64,000 bases of DNA from Tabrizicola sp. (GCF_016793705.1 NZ_JAEULO010000042.1:62001-126000), one strand, 5' to 3'; positions 13,361-23,160 are shown, counted from the first letter of the stretch. A program made the numbers and translations. The notes: generated by a model from the sequence alone, not told the origin.

Positions 13361-14710
13361 TCAACCTTGCAGAAGACGGCGCAGAAGCTGAAGATCGTCG
13401 GAAAGCTGGCTGTCGGTGGTTATCAGCTCTTCGATCTTGCGCACGCCATGCATGATCGTGGTGTGGTCGCGGCCCCCGAAGCGACGGCCGATCTCGGGCA
13501 ACGAACGCGGGGTCAGCTGTTTCGACAGATACATCGCCACCTGACGCGGCCGCGCGATGGTGCGCAGCCGCTTCGGGCCGATCAGGTCGGACAAGCGGAC
13601 GTTGTAATGTTCCGCCACCTTGCGCTGGATTTCCTCGATGGAAAGCTTCCGGTCCGAGGAGCGCAGGATGTCGGCCAGGCAGTCCTGGGCAAGGTCCAGC
13701 GTGATCTCGCGCCCGACCAGCGAGGCGAAGGCGAAAAGCCGGGTCAGCGCCCCTTCCAGCACGCGGACATTGGTGGTGATCCGGTGGGCGAGGAACTCCA
13801 GCACGCCATCCGCCAGCACCAGCCCCTTGTACTGCGAACGATAGAAGTCGACCTTCTGTTGCAGGATGCCCAGCCGAAGTTCGTAATCCGTCGGGTGCAG
13901 GTCGACCACCAGCCCGCATTGCAGGCGCGACTTAATGCGCTCCTCCAGATCCTTGATCTCCCCGGGCGCGCGGTCGGCCGAGATGACGATCTGCTTGTTC
14001 GCATCGACCAGGGCGTTGAAGGTGTGGAAGAATTCCTCCTGCGTCGAATCCTTGCCGGCGATGAACTGCACGTCGTCGACCATCAGCACGTCGACCGAGC
14101 GGAACAACTCCTTGAAGTCCATCACCTGACGGTCGCGCAGCGCCTGCACGAAGCGGTACATGAATTGCTCGGCCGAGAGATACAGCACGCGCAATTCAGG
14201 GCGGCGGACTTGCAGCTCATGCGCGATGGCGTGCATCAGGTGGGTCTTCCCCAGACCGACGCCGCCATAGAGGAAAAGCGGATTGAACGTCACCGGCCCG
14301 CCCTCGGCCACCCGGCGGGCGGCGGCATGGGCCAGCTCGTTCGGCTTGCCGACGACGAAGCTGTCGAAGGTGAAGCGGGCGTCGAGCGGCGCGCCGGGCA
14401 GATCCTCGTTCGCAGCGCGCGGGGGGACGGTCCTGGCGGCAGGTTTCGCAGCACGCGCCGGGGCGGGCGCGGCGCCCACGGCGAATTCGACGCGATCCAC
14501 CGTGGCCCCGGTGCTGGCCAGCTGCGAGCGGATATGGTCGCCGTAATTGCGCTGCACCCAGTCGCCGAAGAAGATCGTCGGCACCTCGAATCGCGCGACC
14601 CCGTTCTTCAGCTGCGACAGTTTCAGCGGTTCGATCCAGGTGGCGTAATTGTGCTTGCCGACCCGTTTGATCAGCTCTTCCCGAACCTGCCCCCAGGTTT
14701 CATTCGTCAT
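13361..14710 (-). CDS. dnaA: Chromosomal replication initiator DnaA
   Basis: A 449-residue initiator. The N-terminal domain I begins at MTNETWGQVREELIKRVG. An Ala/Pro-rich linker at ~80-110 follows, then the AAA+ domain with GGVGLGKTHLMHAI (Walker A) and LMVDDVQFIAGK (Walker B), an arginine-finger region, and the C-terminal DNA-binding domain with GGRDHTTIMHGVRKIEEL. The ATG at 14710 was chosen because upstream in-frame codons do not resemble the family. No DnaA-box cluster is seen nearby, so the gene's proximity to the origin cannot be judged here. Confidence 0.99.
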   Translation of the reverse strand: MTNETWGQVREELIKRVGKHNYATWIEPLKLSQLKNGVARFEVPTIFFGDWVQRNYGDHIRSQLASTGATVDRVEFAVGAAPAPARAAKPAARTVPPRAANEDLPGAPLDARFTFDSFVVGKPNELAHAAARRVAEGGPVTFNPLFLYGGVGLGKTHLMHAIAHELQVRRPELRVLYLSAEQFMYRFVQALRDRQVMDFKELFRSVDVLMVDDVQFIAGKDSTQEEFFHTFNALVDANKQIVISADRAPGEIKDLEERIKSRLQCGLVVDLHPTDYELRLGILQQKVDFYRSQYKGLVLADGVLEFLAHRITTNVRVLEGALTRLFAFASLVGREITLDLAQDCLADILRSSDRKLSIEEIQRKVAEHYNVRLSDLIGPKRLRTIARPRQVAMYLSKQLTPRSLPEIGRRFGGRDHTTIMHGVRKIEELITTDSQLSDDLQLLRRLLQG

Positions 14711-15035
14711 TCTTTGACCTGTCAAAATACGAACCGGTGAAACCCGGCCCTGCCCTGTTCCGTGGTTGAACGAGCCACCCCGACCAAGCCGTCCCAAGGC
14801 CGCCTGCGGGCGCCGGGAAACAACGGCTTGTCAGTGGGACGGAACGACGCACACCTACGCTGCCGGATGACCAGCAGCCTTGCCGTGCGTGGTGGGGCAG
14901 CTTGGATGCTGCCTCCAGCTCTTTGATCGCAAACGGAAAACTCAGATCCTTTGGCGCGGCAGGCGCCCAATCCGTGCAGCAGCTTTCCCTTTGCAACCCG
15001 TTCTTGTCCCCCAGGACGAAGTGAATCGCAGCATC

Positions 15036-15065
15036 ACGCTAGCAAGCCCCGCGCGGCGTCTGCAA
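15036..15065 (-). promoter_or_regulatory. Candidate dnaA promoter
   Basis: Read on the minus strand, TTGCAG and TAGCGT are 18 bp apart. They are imperfect matches to -35 and -10 boxes and would give a dnaA leader of about 320 bases. The call is weak; another promoter closer to the gene could exist. Confidence 0.25.
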
Positions 15066-15162
15066 CCGAACAACGCGCTTGACAGAGATTCCCCAAAATC
15101 GAATCCGAAGACTCTGGCAAATCGGCAACGGAGGGCCGGTTTCCGGGAAATCTAGCGGTGTG

Positions 15163-15201
15163 AAAATGCCGAAGGGCGCAGCCCCTGCGGGCGCGCCCTT
15201 C
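15163..15201 (-). terminator. Rho-independent terminator of rpsT
   Basis: A 9-bp perfect stem (15171-15179 with 15193-15201) closes a 13-base loop, and on the minus strand it is followed by TTTT at 15166-15163. It lies 28 bp after the rpsT stop and isolates rpsT from dnaA transcription. Confidence 0.75.
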
Positions 15202-15228
15202 GCTGTTCCGGATTCGGTCCGCCGGGGA

Positions 15229-15498
15229 TCAGGCCTTGACGACGGCCTTCACGCGCGAGGCGAGGCGCGACATCTTGCGCGCGACGGTGTTCTTGTGCAG
15301 CACGCCCTTGGTCACGCCACGCGCCAGTTCCGGCTGTGCGGCCTTCAGCGCAGCCTGGGCGGCTTCACCGTTGCCCGAGGCGATGGCTTCCTCGACCTTG
15401 CGCAGGAAGGTGCGGATGCGCGAGCGGCGCGCCTTGTTGACGGCGTAGCGGGCTTCCGACTGGCGGGCGCGCTTCTTGGACTGTTCAGTATTGGCCAT
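15229..15498 (-). CDS. rpsT: 30S ribosomal protein S20
   Basis: An 89-residue basic protein with the S20 start [15 protein letters not shown] and a helical Lys/Arg/Ala-rich body ending RVKAVVKA. It binds 16S rRNA in the small subunit. A good AAGGAAG site precedes the ATG. A TATAGG box on the minus strand at 15621-15616 could be its -10 element, leaving a leader of about 110 bases. It is monocistronic, with its own terminator, and adjacent to dnaA as in several alphaproteobacteria. Confidence 0.98.
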   Translation of the reverse strand: MANTEQSKKRARQSEARYAVNKARRSRIRTFLRKVEEAIASGNGEAAQAALKAAQPELARGVTKGVLHKNTVARKMSRLASRVKAVVKA

Positions 15499-15732
15499 GG
15501 GTGGCTTCCTTGCGGTCTGTCGGTTTCAATTCTGTCGCACGAAAGACCAGAAGGCCCCGTCCCGAAGGAAGGGTCTGATTCTTGCCTAAGCGGGCCCACG
15601 CGCATGTGGGGCTGGCCTATAGGGCAGTTCGGCGGGAAAGGAAAGTCCCTTCGCAGGAAAGCTCGTCGGAGCCTTCGTTCCTCCTCGCGGGGCACCCCCG
15701 ACGAGAAGCCGAAGGCGCACGAGAAGACCCCT

Positions 15733-16509
15733 TCAGCGGTCGCGGAATTGCGGCTGGCGCTTTTCCAGGAAGGCGGCCATGCCCTCCTTCTGGTCTTCCG
15801 AGGCGAAGACTGCGTGGAACATGCGGCGCTCGAACAAGAGCCCCTCGGCGAGGCTGGTCTCCTGCGCGCGGTTCACGCATTCCTTGACCACCATCGCGGT
15901 CAGGGCCGATTTCTCGACGATCTTCTGCGCGGCCTTCATCGCCTCTTCCATCAGCCGGGTCGCCGGAACCACCCGGCTGACCAGCCCGGACCGCTCTGCC
16001 TCGGCGGCATCCATGAAGCGGCCCGTCAGGTGCATGTCCATCGACTTCGACTTGCCCACCGCCCGCGTCAGCCGCTGGGTGCCCCCCATCCCGGCAACGA
16101 TGCCGAGGTTGATCTCGGGCTGGCCGAACTTGGCCGTATCGGCGGCGATGATGAAATCGGCCAGCATCGCCAGCTCGCAGCCACCGCCAAGACAATAGCC
16201 GCTGACGGCCGCAATCATCGGCTTGCGGGCATTCGCAATAACGCGGACCTCCGGGCCGAACAGATCGTCGAAATAGACGTCGATGAAGCTTTTCTCGGCC
16301 ATCTCCTTCACATCCGCCCCGGCAGCGAAGGCCTTTTCCGAGCCGGTGATCACGATGCAGCGCACCCGGTCGTTCGCTTCCGCCGCCGTCACCGCCGCCG
16401 CCAGCTCGCGCATCAGCGTGGAGTTCAGGGCATTCATCGCTTCGGGGCGGTTCAGCCGGATCACCGAGACATAGTCCTCGATCTCGACGATCAGCGTGTC
16501 ATAGGCCAT
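15733..16509 (-). CDS. Enoyl-CoA hydratase (crotonase family)
   Basis: A 258-residue crotonase. It should hydrate trans-2-enoyl-CoA to 3-hydroxyacyl-CoA in beta-oxidation. The oxyanion-hole segment [12 protein letters not shown] and both expected catalytic glutamates are visible, in [12 protein letters not shown] and in FGQPEINLG, so it is likely an active hydratase rather than a diverged crotonase. The start follows AAGGAGG. It lies 59 bp downstream of mutM on the same strand and is probably co-transcribed. Chain-length preference cannot be told. Confidence 0.95.
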   Translation of the reverse strand: MAYDTLIVEIEDYVSVIRLNRPEAMNALNSTLMRELAAAVTAAEANDRVRCIVITGSEKAFAAGADVKEMAEKSFIDVYFDDLFGPEVRVIANARKPMIAAVSGYCLGGGCELAMLADFIIAADTAKFGQPEINLGIVAGMGGTQRLTRAVGKSKSMDMHLTGRFMDAAEAERSGLVSRVVPATRLMEEAMKAAQKIVEKSALTAMVVKECVNRAQETSLAEGLLFERRMFHAVFASEDQKEGMAAFLEKRQPQFRDR

Positions 16510-16568
16510 GGCGGCCTCCTTGGTGGCAATCAGAGGGGACTCCTACCACCAAACCGGCGCTTGGCAAG

Positions 16569-17420
16569 TCACCTCTGGCAGGCCGGACACCAGAAGGAGG
16601 ACCGGCCGGACTGGACCGTGCGGGTGATCGTGCCGCTGCAGCCGGGGGTTTCGCAGGGTTCGCCCTCGCGGTCGTAGACCTGGAAGTGCTTGGAGAAATA
16701 GCCCAGTTCGCCATTGGCCTGCCGGAAGTCGCGCAAGCTCGACCCGCCCGCCTCGATCGCCTCGGCCAGCACCTCGCGGATGACCGGGACCAGACCCTGC
16801 GCCTGCGTTTCCGTCAGCTCCCCCGCCAGCCGCAGCGGGCTGATCCGCGCGCGATAGAGCGTTTCGGCCACATAGATGTTGCCCAGCCCCGCGACGATGC
16901 GCTGGTCCAAGAGGGCCGCCTTGATCGGCGTCCTGCGCCCCTTCAGCCGCCCGGCAAGATACGGCCCATTGAAGTCATTCCCGAAGGGCTCCGGCCCCAG
17001 CCCCTTGAGCAGCATGTGTTGGGCGGCCCGGTCGGTCGGCATCAGATCCATCGCCCCGAAGCGGCGGGCGTCGTTGAAGGTGATCCGAGCGCCCGAGGCC
17101 ATATGCAGCACCACATGGTCATGCTTCTGCGGCACCGGATGGTCGTGGTGGAACTGCCCCAGCGTGACGCCCGACACCAGCATCCGCCCCGACATGCCCA
17201 GATGCACCAGCAGCGTCTCGCCGGAATCGAGGTCCGCCAGCAGGTACTTCGACCGCCGCCGCAGTGCCGTGACCCGGCGGCCCTCCAGCCGCTCCGCCAT
17301 CCGCTCCGGCAAAGGCCAGCGCAGATCGGGCCGGTTGACCTCGGCCCGCGCGATGACCGCGCCTTCCAGCACCGGCAGCAGGCCCCGGCGCACGGTTTCG
17401 ACCTCGGGCAGTTCGGGCAT
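16569..17420 (-). CDS. mutM: Formamidopyrimidine-DNA glycosylase
   Basis: A 283-residue repair enzyme that removes 8-oxoguanine and formamidopyrimidines and nicks the DNA. The N-terminus reads [13 protein letters not shown]; after Met removal the Pro is the catalytic nucleophile. An in-frame ATG at 17423 would add a second Met before it, so 17420 must be the working start. The helix-two-turn-helix has [15 protein letters not shown], and the C-terminal zinc finger shows C-x4-C...C-x2-C with [11 protein letters not shown]. It is divergent from ubiE, an arrangement common in alphaproteobacteria. Confidence 0.98.
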   Translation of the reverse strand: MPELPEVETVRRGLLPVLEGAVIARAEVNRPDLRWPLPERMAERLEGRRVTALRRRSKYLLADLDSGETLLVHLGMSGRMLVSGVTLGQFHHDHPVPQKHDHVVLHMASGARITFNDARRFGAMDLMPTDRAAQHMLLKGLGPEPFGNDFNGPYLAGRLKGRRTPIKAALLDQRIVAGLGNIYVAETLYRARISPLRLAGELTETQAQGLVPVIREVLAEAIEAGGSSLRDFRQANGELGYFSKHFQVYDREGEPCETPGCSGTITRTVQSGRSSFWCPACQR

Positions 17421-17445
17421 CATCGCCTCATGACAGTTCAGCGCA

Positions 17446-17473
17446 TTGCGGGCGCGGGGTGGCGGACTATAAG
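17446..17473 (+). promoter_or_regulatory. Candidate ubiE-ubiB promoter
   Basis: TTGCGG at 17446-17451 and TATAAG at 17468-17473 are 16 bp apart in the mutM-ubiE divergent region. Transcription would start near 17480, about 25 bases before the ubiE ATG. The -10 is strong and the -35 partial. Confidence 0.45.
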
Positions 17474-17504
17474 GAGGGGTCAAAGCGAAGGACCGCAAGC
17501 CCTC

Positions 17505-18251
17505 ATGACGGACGAAAAGACCACCCATTTCGGCTTCCAGGACGTGCCCGAGGCCGAGAAGGCCGGGATGGTGCATGGCGTCTTCAGCCGCGTGGCCTCG
17601 AAATACGACGTAATGAACGACGCGATGTCGATGGGCATCCACCGGCTCTGGAAGGACGCGATGATGGACTGGCTGGCCCCCCGGCCCGGCCAGCGCCTGC
17701 TGGACGTGGCGGGCGGCACCGGCGACGTGGCCTTCCGCTTCCTGAAACGCGCGCCGGGCGCCACCGCCGTCGTCTGCGACATGACCGAACCGATGCTGGT
17801 CGAAGGCCGCAAGCGGGCCGAGGCCGAAAGCCTTGCGCAAAGCCTGGACTGGGTGGTCGGCGACGCGATGGCGCTGCCCTTCCCGGACAACAGCTTCGAT
17901 ACCTACACCATCTCCTTCGGCATCCGGAACGTGACCCGCATCCCCGACGCCCTGTCCGAGGCCTACCGCGTCCTGCATCCCGGCGGGCGGCTGATGGTGC
18001 TGGAGTTCAGCCAGATCCCGAACGACCTGATGCAGAAGGCCTACGACCTTTATTCCTTCAACGTCATCCCGGTGATGGGCCAGATCATCGCAGGCGACCG
18101 GGCCAGTTACCAATACCTCGTCGAATCGATCCGCAAGTTCCCCGATCAGGAGACCTTCGCAACGATGATCCGTGCCGCGGGCTTCGGCCAGGTGAAATAC
18201 CGCAACCTCTCCCTCGGCATCGCGGCCCTCCATTCCGGCTGGAAACTGTGA
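17505..18251 (+). CDS. ubiE: Ubiquinone/menaquinone C-methyltransferase UbiE
   Basis: A 248-residue SAM-dependent methyltransferase that methylates the benzoquinol ring in ubiquinone synthesis. Visible are [19 protein letters not shown], the SAM motif [13 protein letters not shown] (near residue 65), and the UbiE motifs [20 protein letters not shown] and [15 protein letters not shown]. The ATG at 17505 gives the family N-terminus. The end overlaps the GTG start of ubiB by four bases, so the two quinone genes are coupled. Confidence 0.97.
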   Translation: MTDEKTTHFGFQDVPEAEKAGMVHGVFSRVASKYDVMNDAMSMGIHRLWKDAMMDWLAPRPGQRLLDVAGGTGDVAFRFLKRAPGATAVVCDMTEPMLVEGRKRAEAESLAQSLDWVVGDAMALPFPDNSFDTYTISFGIRNVTRIPDALSEAYRVLHPGGRLMVLEFSQIPNDLMQKAYDLYSFNVIPVMGQIIAGDRASYQYLVESIRKFPDQETFATMIRAAGFGQVKYRNLSLGIAALHSGWKL

Positions 18252-19780
18252 AGGGTCCCCACAACATCATCCGCCTGATCCGCACCGGCGCCACGCTGGA
18301 ACGAACCGGCGCCATGGACGTGGTGCTGGAGGCCTTTCGCGCGCCCCCCCACCTGCGCCTCGCCGCGCGGACGCTGGGCTGGCCGTTCAAATGGCTGGGC
18401 CTGAAGGGCGACCCGGCACTTCCCCCCGCCACAAGGGCGCTGACCGCCCTCGGCCCCGCCTACATCAAGTTCGGCCAGGTGCTGTCGACCCGCCCCGACA
18501 TCGTGGGCGAGGAACTGGCCCAGCAGCTGAAGGTCCTGCAGGACAAGCTGCCGCCCTTCCCGACCGACACCGCGAAAGCGATGATCGAGGCCGAGCTGGA
18601 GCTGCCCGTCGCCACGCTCTTCTCCGATTTCTCCGAACCCGTCGCCGCCGCCTCCATCGCCCAGGTCCACCGCGCGCGGCTGGCCGACACCGGCGAGGAG
18701 GTCGCCGTCAAGGTCCTCCGCCCCGGCATCGAGCGCGCCTTCCGCAAGGACATCGACGCCTTTTACCTCGCCGCCCGCTGGATCGAACGCCTTGCGCCGT
18801 TTTCCCGCCGCCTGCGCCCCGTCGACGTGATCGCCCATTTCGAGGGTGTGGTCACGGGCGAGCTGGACCTGCGGCTGGAAAGCTCCGCGGCGGCCGAGTT
18901 CGCCGCGAACACGGAAAGGGACGAGGGTTTCCAGGTGCCGAAGCCGGTCTGGTTCCTCTCCTCGCGCAACGTGATGACGCTGGGCTGGGCCGAGGGCATC
19001 GGGCTGAACGAGAACGACCTGATCGACGCAGCCGGCCTCGACCGCCGGGTCATCGCCGCCCGAGTGCTGCAACTCTTCCTGAACCACGCGCTCCGCGACG
19101 GGTTCTTCCACGCCGACATGCATCAGGGCAACCTGAAGGTCGCGGCCAACGGCGATGTCATCGCCTATGATTTCGGCATCATGGGCCGGATCGACGAATA
19201 CACCCGCCGGGTCTATGCCGAGATCCTGATGGGCTTCATCCGCAAGGACTACCGCCGCGTCGCCGAGGTGCATTTCGAGGCGGGCTATGTGCCGGCGGAC
19301 CGCGACATCGACGAATTCGCCCGGGCGCTGCGGGCCGTGGGCGAGCCGATCTTCGGCATGGATGCCAGCCGCATCTCGATGGCCCGACTTCTGGCCTATC
19401 TCTTTGAAGTCACAGAGAGATTCGGGATGGAGACGCGGACCGAGCTGATCCTTCTGCAACGCACGATGGTGGTGGTCGAGGGCGTCGCGCGCAGCCTGGA
19501 CCCGCATATCAACATCTGGCAGGTCGCCCGGCCCGTCGTCGAGCGCTACATCCGCGAGAATGTGGGGCCGAAGGCCGTGCTGCGCGACCTGATGAAGACC
19601 GCGCGCGTCTTGGCCCGCTTCGGCCCGAAGCTTCCCGCCCTGGTCGAGGCGCAACTGATCCGCGCCGGGAACCCCGCCACGCTGCCGCCAAGGCCGCAAC
19701 GCACGCTTGCGCCGCTCCTCTGGGGGACGCTGGCGGTGGCGGCCTTTGCGGCGGGGATGCTGATCGACCGCCTGCTCTGA
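18248..19780 (+). CDS. ubiB: Ubiquinone biosynthesis protein UbiB (atypical kinase/ATPase)
   Basis: A 510-residue member of the ABC1/ADCK/UbiB family, needed for ubiquinone synthesis. The GTG start at 18248 overlaps the ubiE stop. Family features are [16 protein letters not shown] (the KxGQ motif), [13 protein letters not shown] (Ala-rich nucleotide loop), VKVLRPG with the lysine, ADMHQGNL (catalytic-loop equivalent) and YDFGIMG (metal site). A C-terminal hydrophobic helix ([21 protein letters not shown]) anchors it to the membrane. It ends against two palindromes before the convergent flgD. Confidence 0.97.
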   Translation: MKGPHNIIRLIRTGATLERTGAMDVVLEAFRAPPHLRLAARTLGWPFKWLGLKGDPALPPATRALTALGPAYIKFGQVLSTRPDIVGEELAQQLKVLQDKLPPFPTDTAKAMIEAELELPVATLFSDFSEPVAAASIAQVHRARLADTGEEVAVKVLRPGIERAFRKDIDAFYLAARWIERLAPFSRRLRPVDVIAHFEGVVTGELDLRLESSAAAEFAANTERDEGFQVPKPVWFLSSRNVMTLGWAEGIGLNENDLIDAAGLDRRVIAARVLQLFLNHALRDGFFHADMHQGNLKVAANGDVIAYDFGIMGRIDEYTRRVYAEILMGFIRKDYRRVAEVHFEAGYVPADRDIDEFARALRAVGEPIFGMDASRISMARLLAYLFEVTERFGMETRTELILLQRTMVVVEGVARSLDPHINIWQVARPVVERYIRENVGPKAVLRDLMKTARVLARFGPKLPALVEAQLIRAGNPATLPPRPQRTLAPLLWGTLAVAAFAAGMLIDRLL

Positions 19781-19788
19781 CCGCCGCG

Positions 19789-19837
19789 GCCAAATTCCTT
19801 CGAAGGAATTTGGCAAGAATTTTCGAAAATTCTTGCC
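19789..19837. terminator. Two overlapping 26-bp palindromes, bidirectional terminator candidate
   Basis: Two perfect palindromes, 19789-19814 and 19812-19837, each centred on TTCGAA, share three bases. They fill the 60 bp between the convergent stops of ubiB and flgD. Each could form a 13-bp arm hairpin, and AT-rich arms supply T-runs in both directions. Termination for both genes is the natural inference. The doubled structure resembles an interspersed repeat; no other copy was noticed in this window. Confidence 0.65.
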
Positions 19838-19840
19838 CCC

Positions 19841-20509
19841 TCACCCCTGCGGTTCGCGCAAGGCAGTGACGTTGGTTGCCAGCACCTCGGCGCCGCCCTG
19901 CAACACCAGCCGGGTCCCGCTGGTGCCCCCGCCCTTCGCCTCGATCACCCGGGCATAGTGTTCGACCGGCGTCGTCGCGATCACCGTCTCGCCATTCAGG
20001 CTTTCCAACTCGATGGTATAACTGCCCGCGGGCAGGGGATTGCCGTCGATCCCGGCGCCGAGCCACTGGTAAGGCTCCGCGCTGACCGGAATCTCCTCGC
20101 GCGAGACGAGGGTGCCTTGCGCATCCTTCACCACCAGCACCGCCCGGTTCGCCCCCACTGCCGGGTTCGGCGACAGGGTGACCGCCGATCCGTCGTAGCG
20201 GACAGGCGCCGCCGACCGAGCCTCCTTCCCGATCCAGCTTGCCATTTCCGCCATGCCGAGCTGCTGGAACCGGCCCTGAAGGTCGGCCAGCAACTGATTG
20301 GTCCTGACCTGCTGCTCGACGCCGGAAAAGGTGGCGAGCTGCACGGCGTAATCCGCCGAATCGATCGGGTTCAGCGGGTCCTGGTTCTGCATCTGCACCG
20401 TCAGCATCCGCAGGAAAGTGTTGAAATCGGAACTGATCGTCGTCGCGGCTCCGCTCGTACCGGCAGTGCCGGTCGCCGAGGACGCGGAAGTGGCAGAGGT
20501 GACGTCCAT
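19841..20509 (-). CDS. flgD: Flagellar hook assembly protein FlgD
   Basis: A 222-residue hook-cap protein. The conserved N-terminal region reads FLRMLTVQMQNQDPLNPIDS followed by QLATFSGVEQQVRTN, which is the FlgD hallmark. The C-terminal half is the beta-rich capping domain (FLIg-like). It caps the growing hook and is lost afterwards. It starts 7 bp after the fliK stop, forming a fliK-flgD operon on the minus strand. The sequence is intact. Confidence 0.95.
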   Translation of the reverse strand: MDVTSATSASSATGTAGTSGAATTISSDFNTFLRMLTVQMQNQDPLNPIDSADYAVQLATFSGVEQQVRTNQLLADLQGRFQQLGMAEMASWIGKEARSAAPVRYDGSAVTLSPNPAVGANRAVLVVKDAQGTLVSREEIPVSAEPYQWLGAGIDGNPLPAGSYTIELESLNGETVIATTPVEHYARVIEAKGGGTSGTRLVLQGGAEVLATNVTALREPQG

Positions 20510-20516
20510 TCTGGCC

Positions 20517-22445
20517 TCACAATCTCAGGTCAAGGGAAGCCGCGCCGTCCTGTCGCGACGAGGGCGGCGGGGCACCGGCAGGATCGGGCCGGAGCACGCT
20601 GCCAAGGCTTCGCCCTGCTGTCGTCTCACGGCCGTCCGGGTCCGGCTGTCCGCCGCCCTGCTGGCCGAAACCGATGTCGGCCCCGGCATAGCCTGCCGAC
20701 CGGAAGGCATTGGACAGCTCGCCTGCGTGACGACGGAACAGCTCCAATGTCTCGGGGCGCTCGAAAGTGATCATCACCACAAGCCGGTCCGGGTTGGCGG
20801 CATCCGGCTTCAGCCTGACCCGGACCTTACCCAGTTCCTCCGGCGAAAGCGCCAGTTCGGTCGCCCCGTCAGCGCTTTGTGACAGGGCAGCGCCAATCTG
20901 CGCGGCAAGCTGCGGAACCTGCGGGGCGACCACCGTCGGTGAAAGAGTTGCGTTGGTCGTGCCGGGGTTGGCAGGAAGGGTTGCCGCCCAGCCCGGCAGG
21001 CCCGCATCGGTCATCCATTCGCGCCGGACATCTTCGATAGGGACCGGTTCTAGAGCAGGGCGCGGCAGGCCGGTCCCCGGCAGCGCAGGCTTCGGGAAAG
21101 ACGGCGCCACCGGAAGCGGCGCGGCGGGCTGCGGGTCAGAAACATCCTGACGCGAATCCGGTTCGCTCCCGTCGACAGACAGTGGGGCCACGGTCTTGAG
21201 CGACGGGACCACTGCTGCCAGCATCGAAGCCATGGCTGGCGCTTCGTCCACATCATCCGTTCGCGTGGGGGACGGAGCGATGACTCCGCTGAAAAACCAC
21301 TCCCAGACACCGGGATTCAGCGCCCGGGTGGCATCGCCGGCGGGCATCGTTGGGCCAAGCTGCGTCCGGGAAGCACCGCCTGCCGGCGGCTTTAGGGCGG
21401 CGGGTGGCGGAGAGGCCTTCCTCTGGGTCAAAGCCGATGCCGACAGCAGCGGATCCGGTGATCCCTCCGGGGCGTTCTCCGCTTCAGGATCATTGGGCAG
21501 GACGCTGATGTCCTCAGCTGCCCCGGTCGACGTCCCCGCCGCACCGGGCTCCCCCGGTTTCGGCCCTTCCGTCGCAAGCCCCTGACCCGGCGCCGCGGCT
21601 TTTGGCGGCGTCCCGGCGACCTCGGCCCTGCCCGGGCCCGGCTCCGCCGTCCTTGCGGAAAAAACTGCGCTCTCCCTCCCGTCCCATGCAGGGGCCGCCA
21701 ATCCAGCCGCCCCGTCCGCTGGATCGGAAGCGGACCCGTCTGCAGTTTCAAGACCGGTCGGGGCGGGTCTGTGACCTGCATCTGCCGCCGCAAAGGACGG
21801 ACGAGCCGCCGACTGCATCTCCCGGTTGCCCGAGGAAAGCGCCGGCGGAACCGATCCCGGCATGCCCGCCGCCGCCGGAGTTGCCCCAGACATTCCCGGC
21901 GCAGGCCTTTCACCTTCTGGCAGCGTCATTCCTTCCGCAGCTTCGGCTTGCCGTTTGTCGGGCAAATCCGCCGCGAACGGGCCAGTCGATAGCCCAATCC
22001 CCCGCATCGGACGAGTTGCGGGGCCATCCACCCCCTGCCCTCCATCCGGGACCGCCACCTCCGTCCCTACGGTCACCCGCCCGTCCCTTGCCGACCCGGT
22101 CGTCCCAGACCAGGCAGGCAGATCGACACCGGTCTCCGGCTTGGCCGGACCTGCTCCGTCCGTCGGCCCGACCGCACCGGCGCCGCTTTCGCGACCCGAA
22201 GTGGCTATGAGCCCCTCGCCGCGCTCCTCGACCTCAGCCATCGCCCCAAGCCCGGCCACCCAGGCAGGCACCGCCCAGACTTCAGCCGCCGCGCAATCGG
22301 CCTCCCGCCCTGTGCCCGCCTCGCCCCGCTCTTGCTCGACCACATCACCGAAGGCCGGGCCGACCGCACCCTCCGCTGCAACCGGATCGCCTGCCCCCCC
22401 TGCCGGGACAATGGACACAGGAAGGATCGTCTGGACGCTTTGCAT
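20517..22445 (-). CDS. fliK: Flagellar hook-length control protein FliK
   Basis: A 642-residue protein with a long, low-complexity Ala/Pro/Gly-rich body (about residues 1-500), as expected for a secreted molecular ruler, and a conserved C-terminal domain (about 540-620). That domain includes ELALSPEELGKVRVRLKPD and the LVVMITFERPETLELFRRH segment typical of FliK switch domains. It sets hook length and triggers export-specificity switching at FlhB. It is divergent from the FlgJ-like gene and is co-transcribed with flgD. Confidence 0.88.
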   Translation of the reverse strand: MQSVQTILPVSIVPAGGAGDPVAAEGAVGPAFGDVVEQERGEAGTGREADCAAAEVWAVPAWVAGLGAMAEVEERGEGLIATSGRESGAGAVGPTDGAGPAKPETGVDLPAWSGTTGSARDGRVTVGTEVAVPDGGQGVDGPATRPMRGIGLSTGPFAADLPDKRQAEAAEGMTLPEGERPAPGMSGATPAAAGMPGSVPPALSSGNREMQSAARPSFAAADAGHRPAPTGLETADGSASDPADGAAGLAAPAWDGRESAVFSARTAEPGPGRAEVAGTPPKAAAPGQGLATEGPKPGEPGAAGTSTGAAEDISVLPNDPEAENAPEGSPDPLLSASALTQRKASPPPAALKPPAGGASRTQLGPTMPAGDATRALNPGVWEWFFSGVIAPSPTRTDDVDEAPAMASMLAAVVPSLKTVAPLSVDGSEPDSRQDVSDPQPAAPLPVAPSFPKPALPGTGLPRPALEPVPIEDVRREWMTDAGLPGWAATLPANPGTTNATLSPTVVAPQVPQLAAQIGAALSQSADGATELALSPEELGKVRVRLKPDAANPDRLVVMITFERPETLELFRRHAGELSNAFRSAGYAGADIGFGQQGGGQPDPDGRETTAGRSLGSVLRPDPAGAPPPSSRQDGAASLDLRL

Positions 22446-22554
22446 GATTCCACGACTTCTGCCGCATTCGCCCCCTTATCCCGCCGAGAAGTTACCCATT
22501 CTTTACCCCCCTCGCGGATCGTTGCGGAAAATCCGACCGATCCGGGAGACCCCG

Positions 22555-22827
22555 ATGGACATCCAGCCGATCACCGCCCATCCCCCCTCGCACCGCGACC
22601 AGCTCATGTCCAAGGCCGAAGAGCTGGAGGCCACCTTCCTCTCCGAAATGCTTGCCCATTCCGGCCTGGGCGAAATGCACGGCAGCTTCGGCGGCGGCGA
22701 GGGCGAGGCCCAGTTTTCCTCGTTCCTGCGCCAGGAGCAGGCCAGGCTCATCGTCCAGAAAGGCGGGCTGGGGCTGGCGGAGCTGATCTTCAACTCCATG
22801 GTGAAGGCCGAAGACAATGCCCCTTGA
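22555..22827 (+). CDS. Rod-binding protein, FlgJ N-terminal type
   Basis: A 90-residue protein covering only the rod-binding domain of FlgJ: KAEELEATFLSEMLAHSGLGEM, GGGEGEAQFSSFLRQEQA and GLGLAELIFNSM. Alphaproteobacterial FlgJ/CheL-type proteins lack the muramidase domain, so this length is normal. It should act as a rod cap or scaffold in the periplasm. The ATG at 22555 follows GGGAGAC. Its end overlaps the next gene by 11 bases, and it is divergent from fliK. Confidence 0.88.
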   Translation: MDIQPITAHPPSHRDQLMSKAEELEATFLSEMLAHSGLGEMHGSFGGGEGEAQFSSFLRQEQARLIVQKGGLGLAELIFNSMVKAEDNAP

Positions 22828-23125
22828 AACCCTGCTCGACCAGGTCGCCGCCGCGCTGATGGCGGGCGATCTCGCCTCCCTTGCCCGGCTGACCCCCGGG
22901 GTCGAGGCAGCTCGAATCACCCCTGCCAACCGCGCCGAAGCCGAGCGGTTGCAGATGAAGGCCCGGCGCAACGCCCGGCTTCTGGAAGCGGCCACCCGTG
23001 GCGTGAAGGCCGCGCGCCTGCGCATGACCGAGATCGCCCGTGGCCCGACGCTCACCACCTATGACGCACGCGGGCAGAAGGCCGAAATCGCGACCCTGGA
23101 CCGCATCCCGGCCAGACGCGTCTGA
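22817..23125 (+). CDS. FlgN-like small flagellar protein
   Basis: A 102-residue mostly helical protein with the pattern LLDQVAAALMAGDLASLARLTPGVE, then RAEAERLQMKARRNARLLEAATRGVKAARLR. It resembles short FlgN-type export chaperones for hook-associated proteins, which pair with FlgJ-type genes in this order. It overlaps the rod-binding gene by 11 bases and so is translated from the same message. The function rests on context and helical pattern rather than a strong motif. Confidence 0.6.
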   Translation: MPLETLLDQVAAALMAGDLASLARLTPGVEAARITPANRAEAERLQMKARRNARLLEAATRGVKAARLRMTEIARGPTLTTYDARGQKAEIATLDRIPARRV

Positions 23126-23160
23126 TCTGTTTCAAATGCCCGGCATTTCCCCGGTGGCGT

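Larger units (their letters stand above)
14711..15228. other. 518-bp dnaA-rpsT intergenic region, no gene seen
   Basis: No coding frame with a ribosome-binding site or family resemblance was found. The segment contains the rpsT terminator at its right end, a possible dnaA promoter near 15036-15065, and the short dyad TTTCCGGGAAA near 15140. I looked for repeated TTATCCACA-type DnaA boxes and an AT-rich unwinding stretch and found neither, so I do not call an origin here. A dnaA leader of about 300 bases is implied if the promoter is right. Confidence 0.6.

Noticed and set aside
12119-14740. 873-codon plus-strand frame opposite dnaN and dnaA
   Set aside because: Antisense to two unmistakable genes, with no ribosome-binding site and shadow-like composition.
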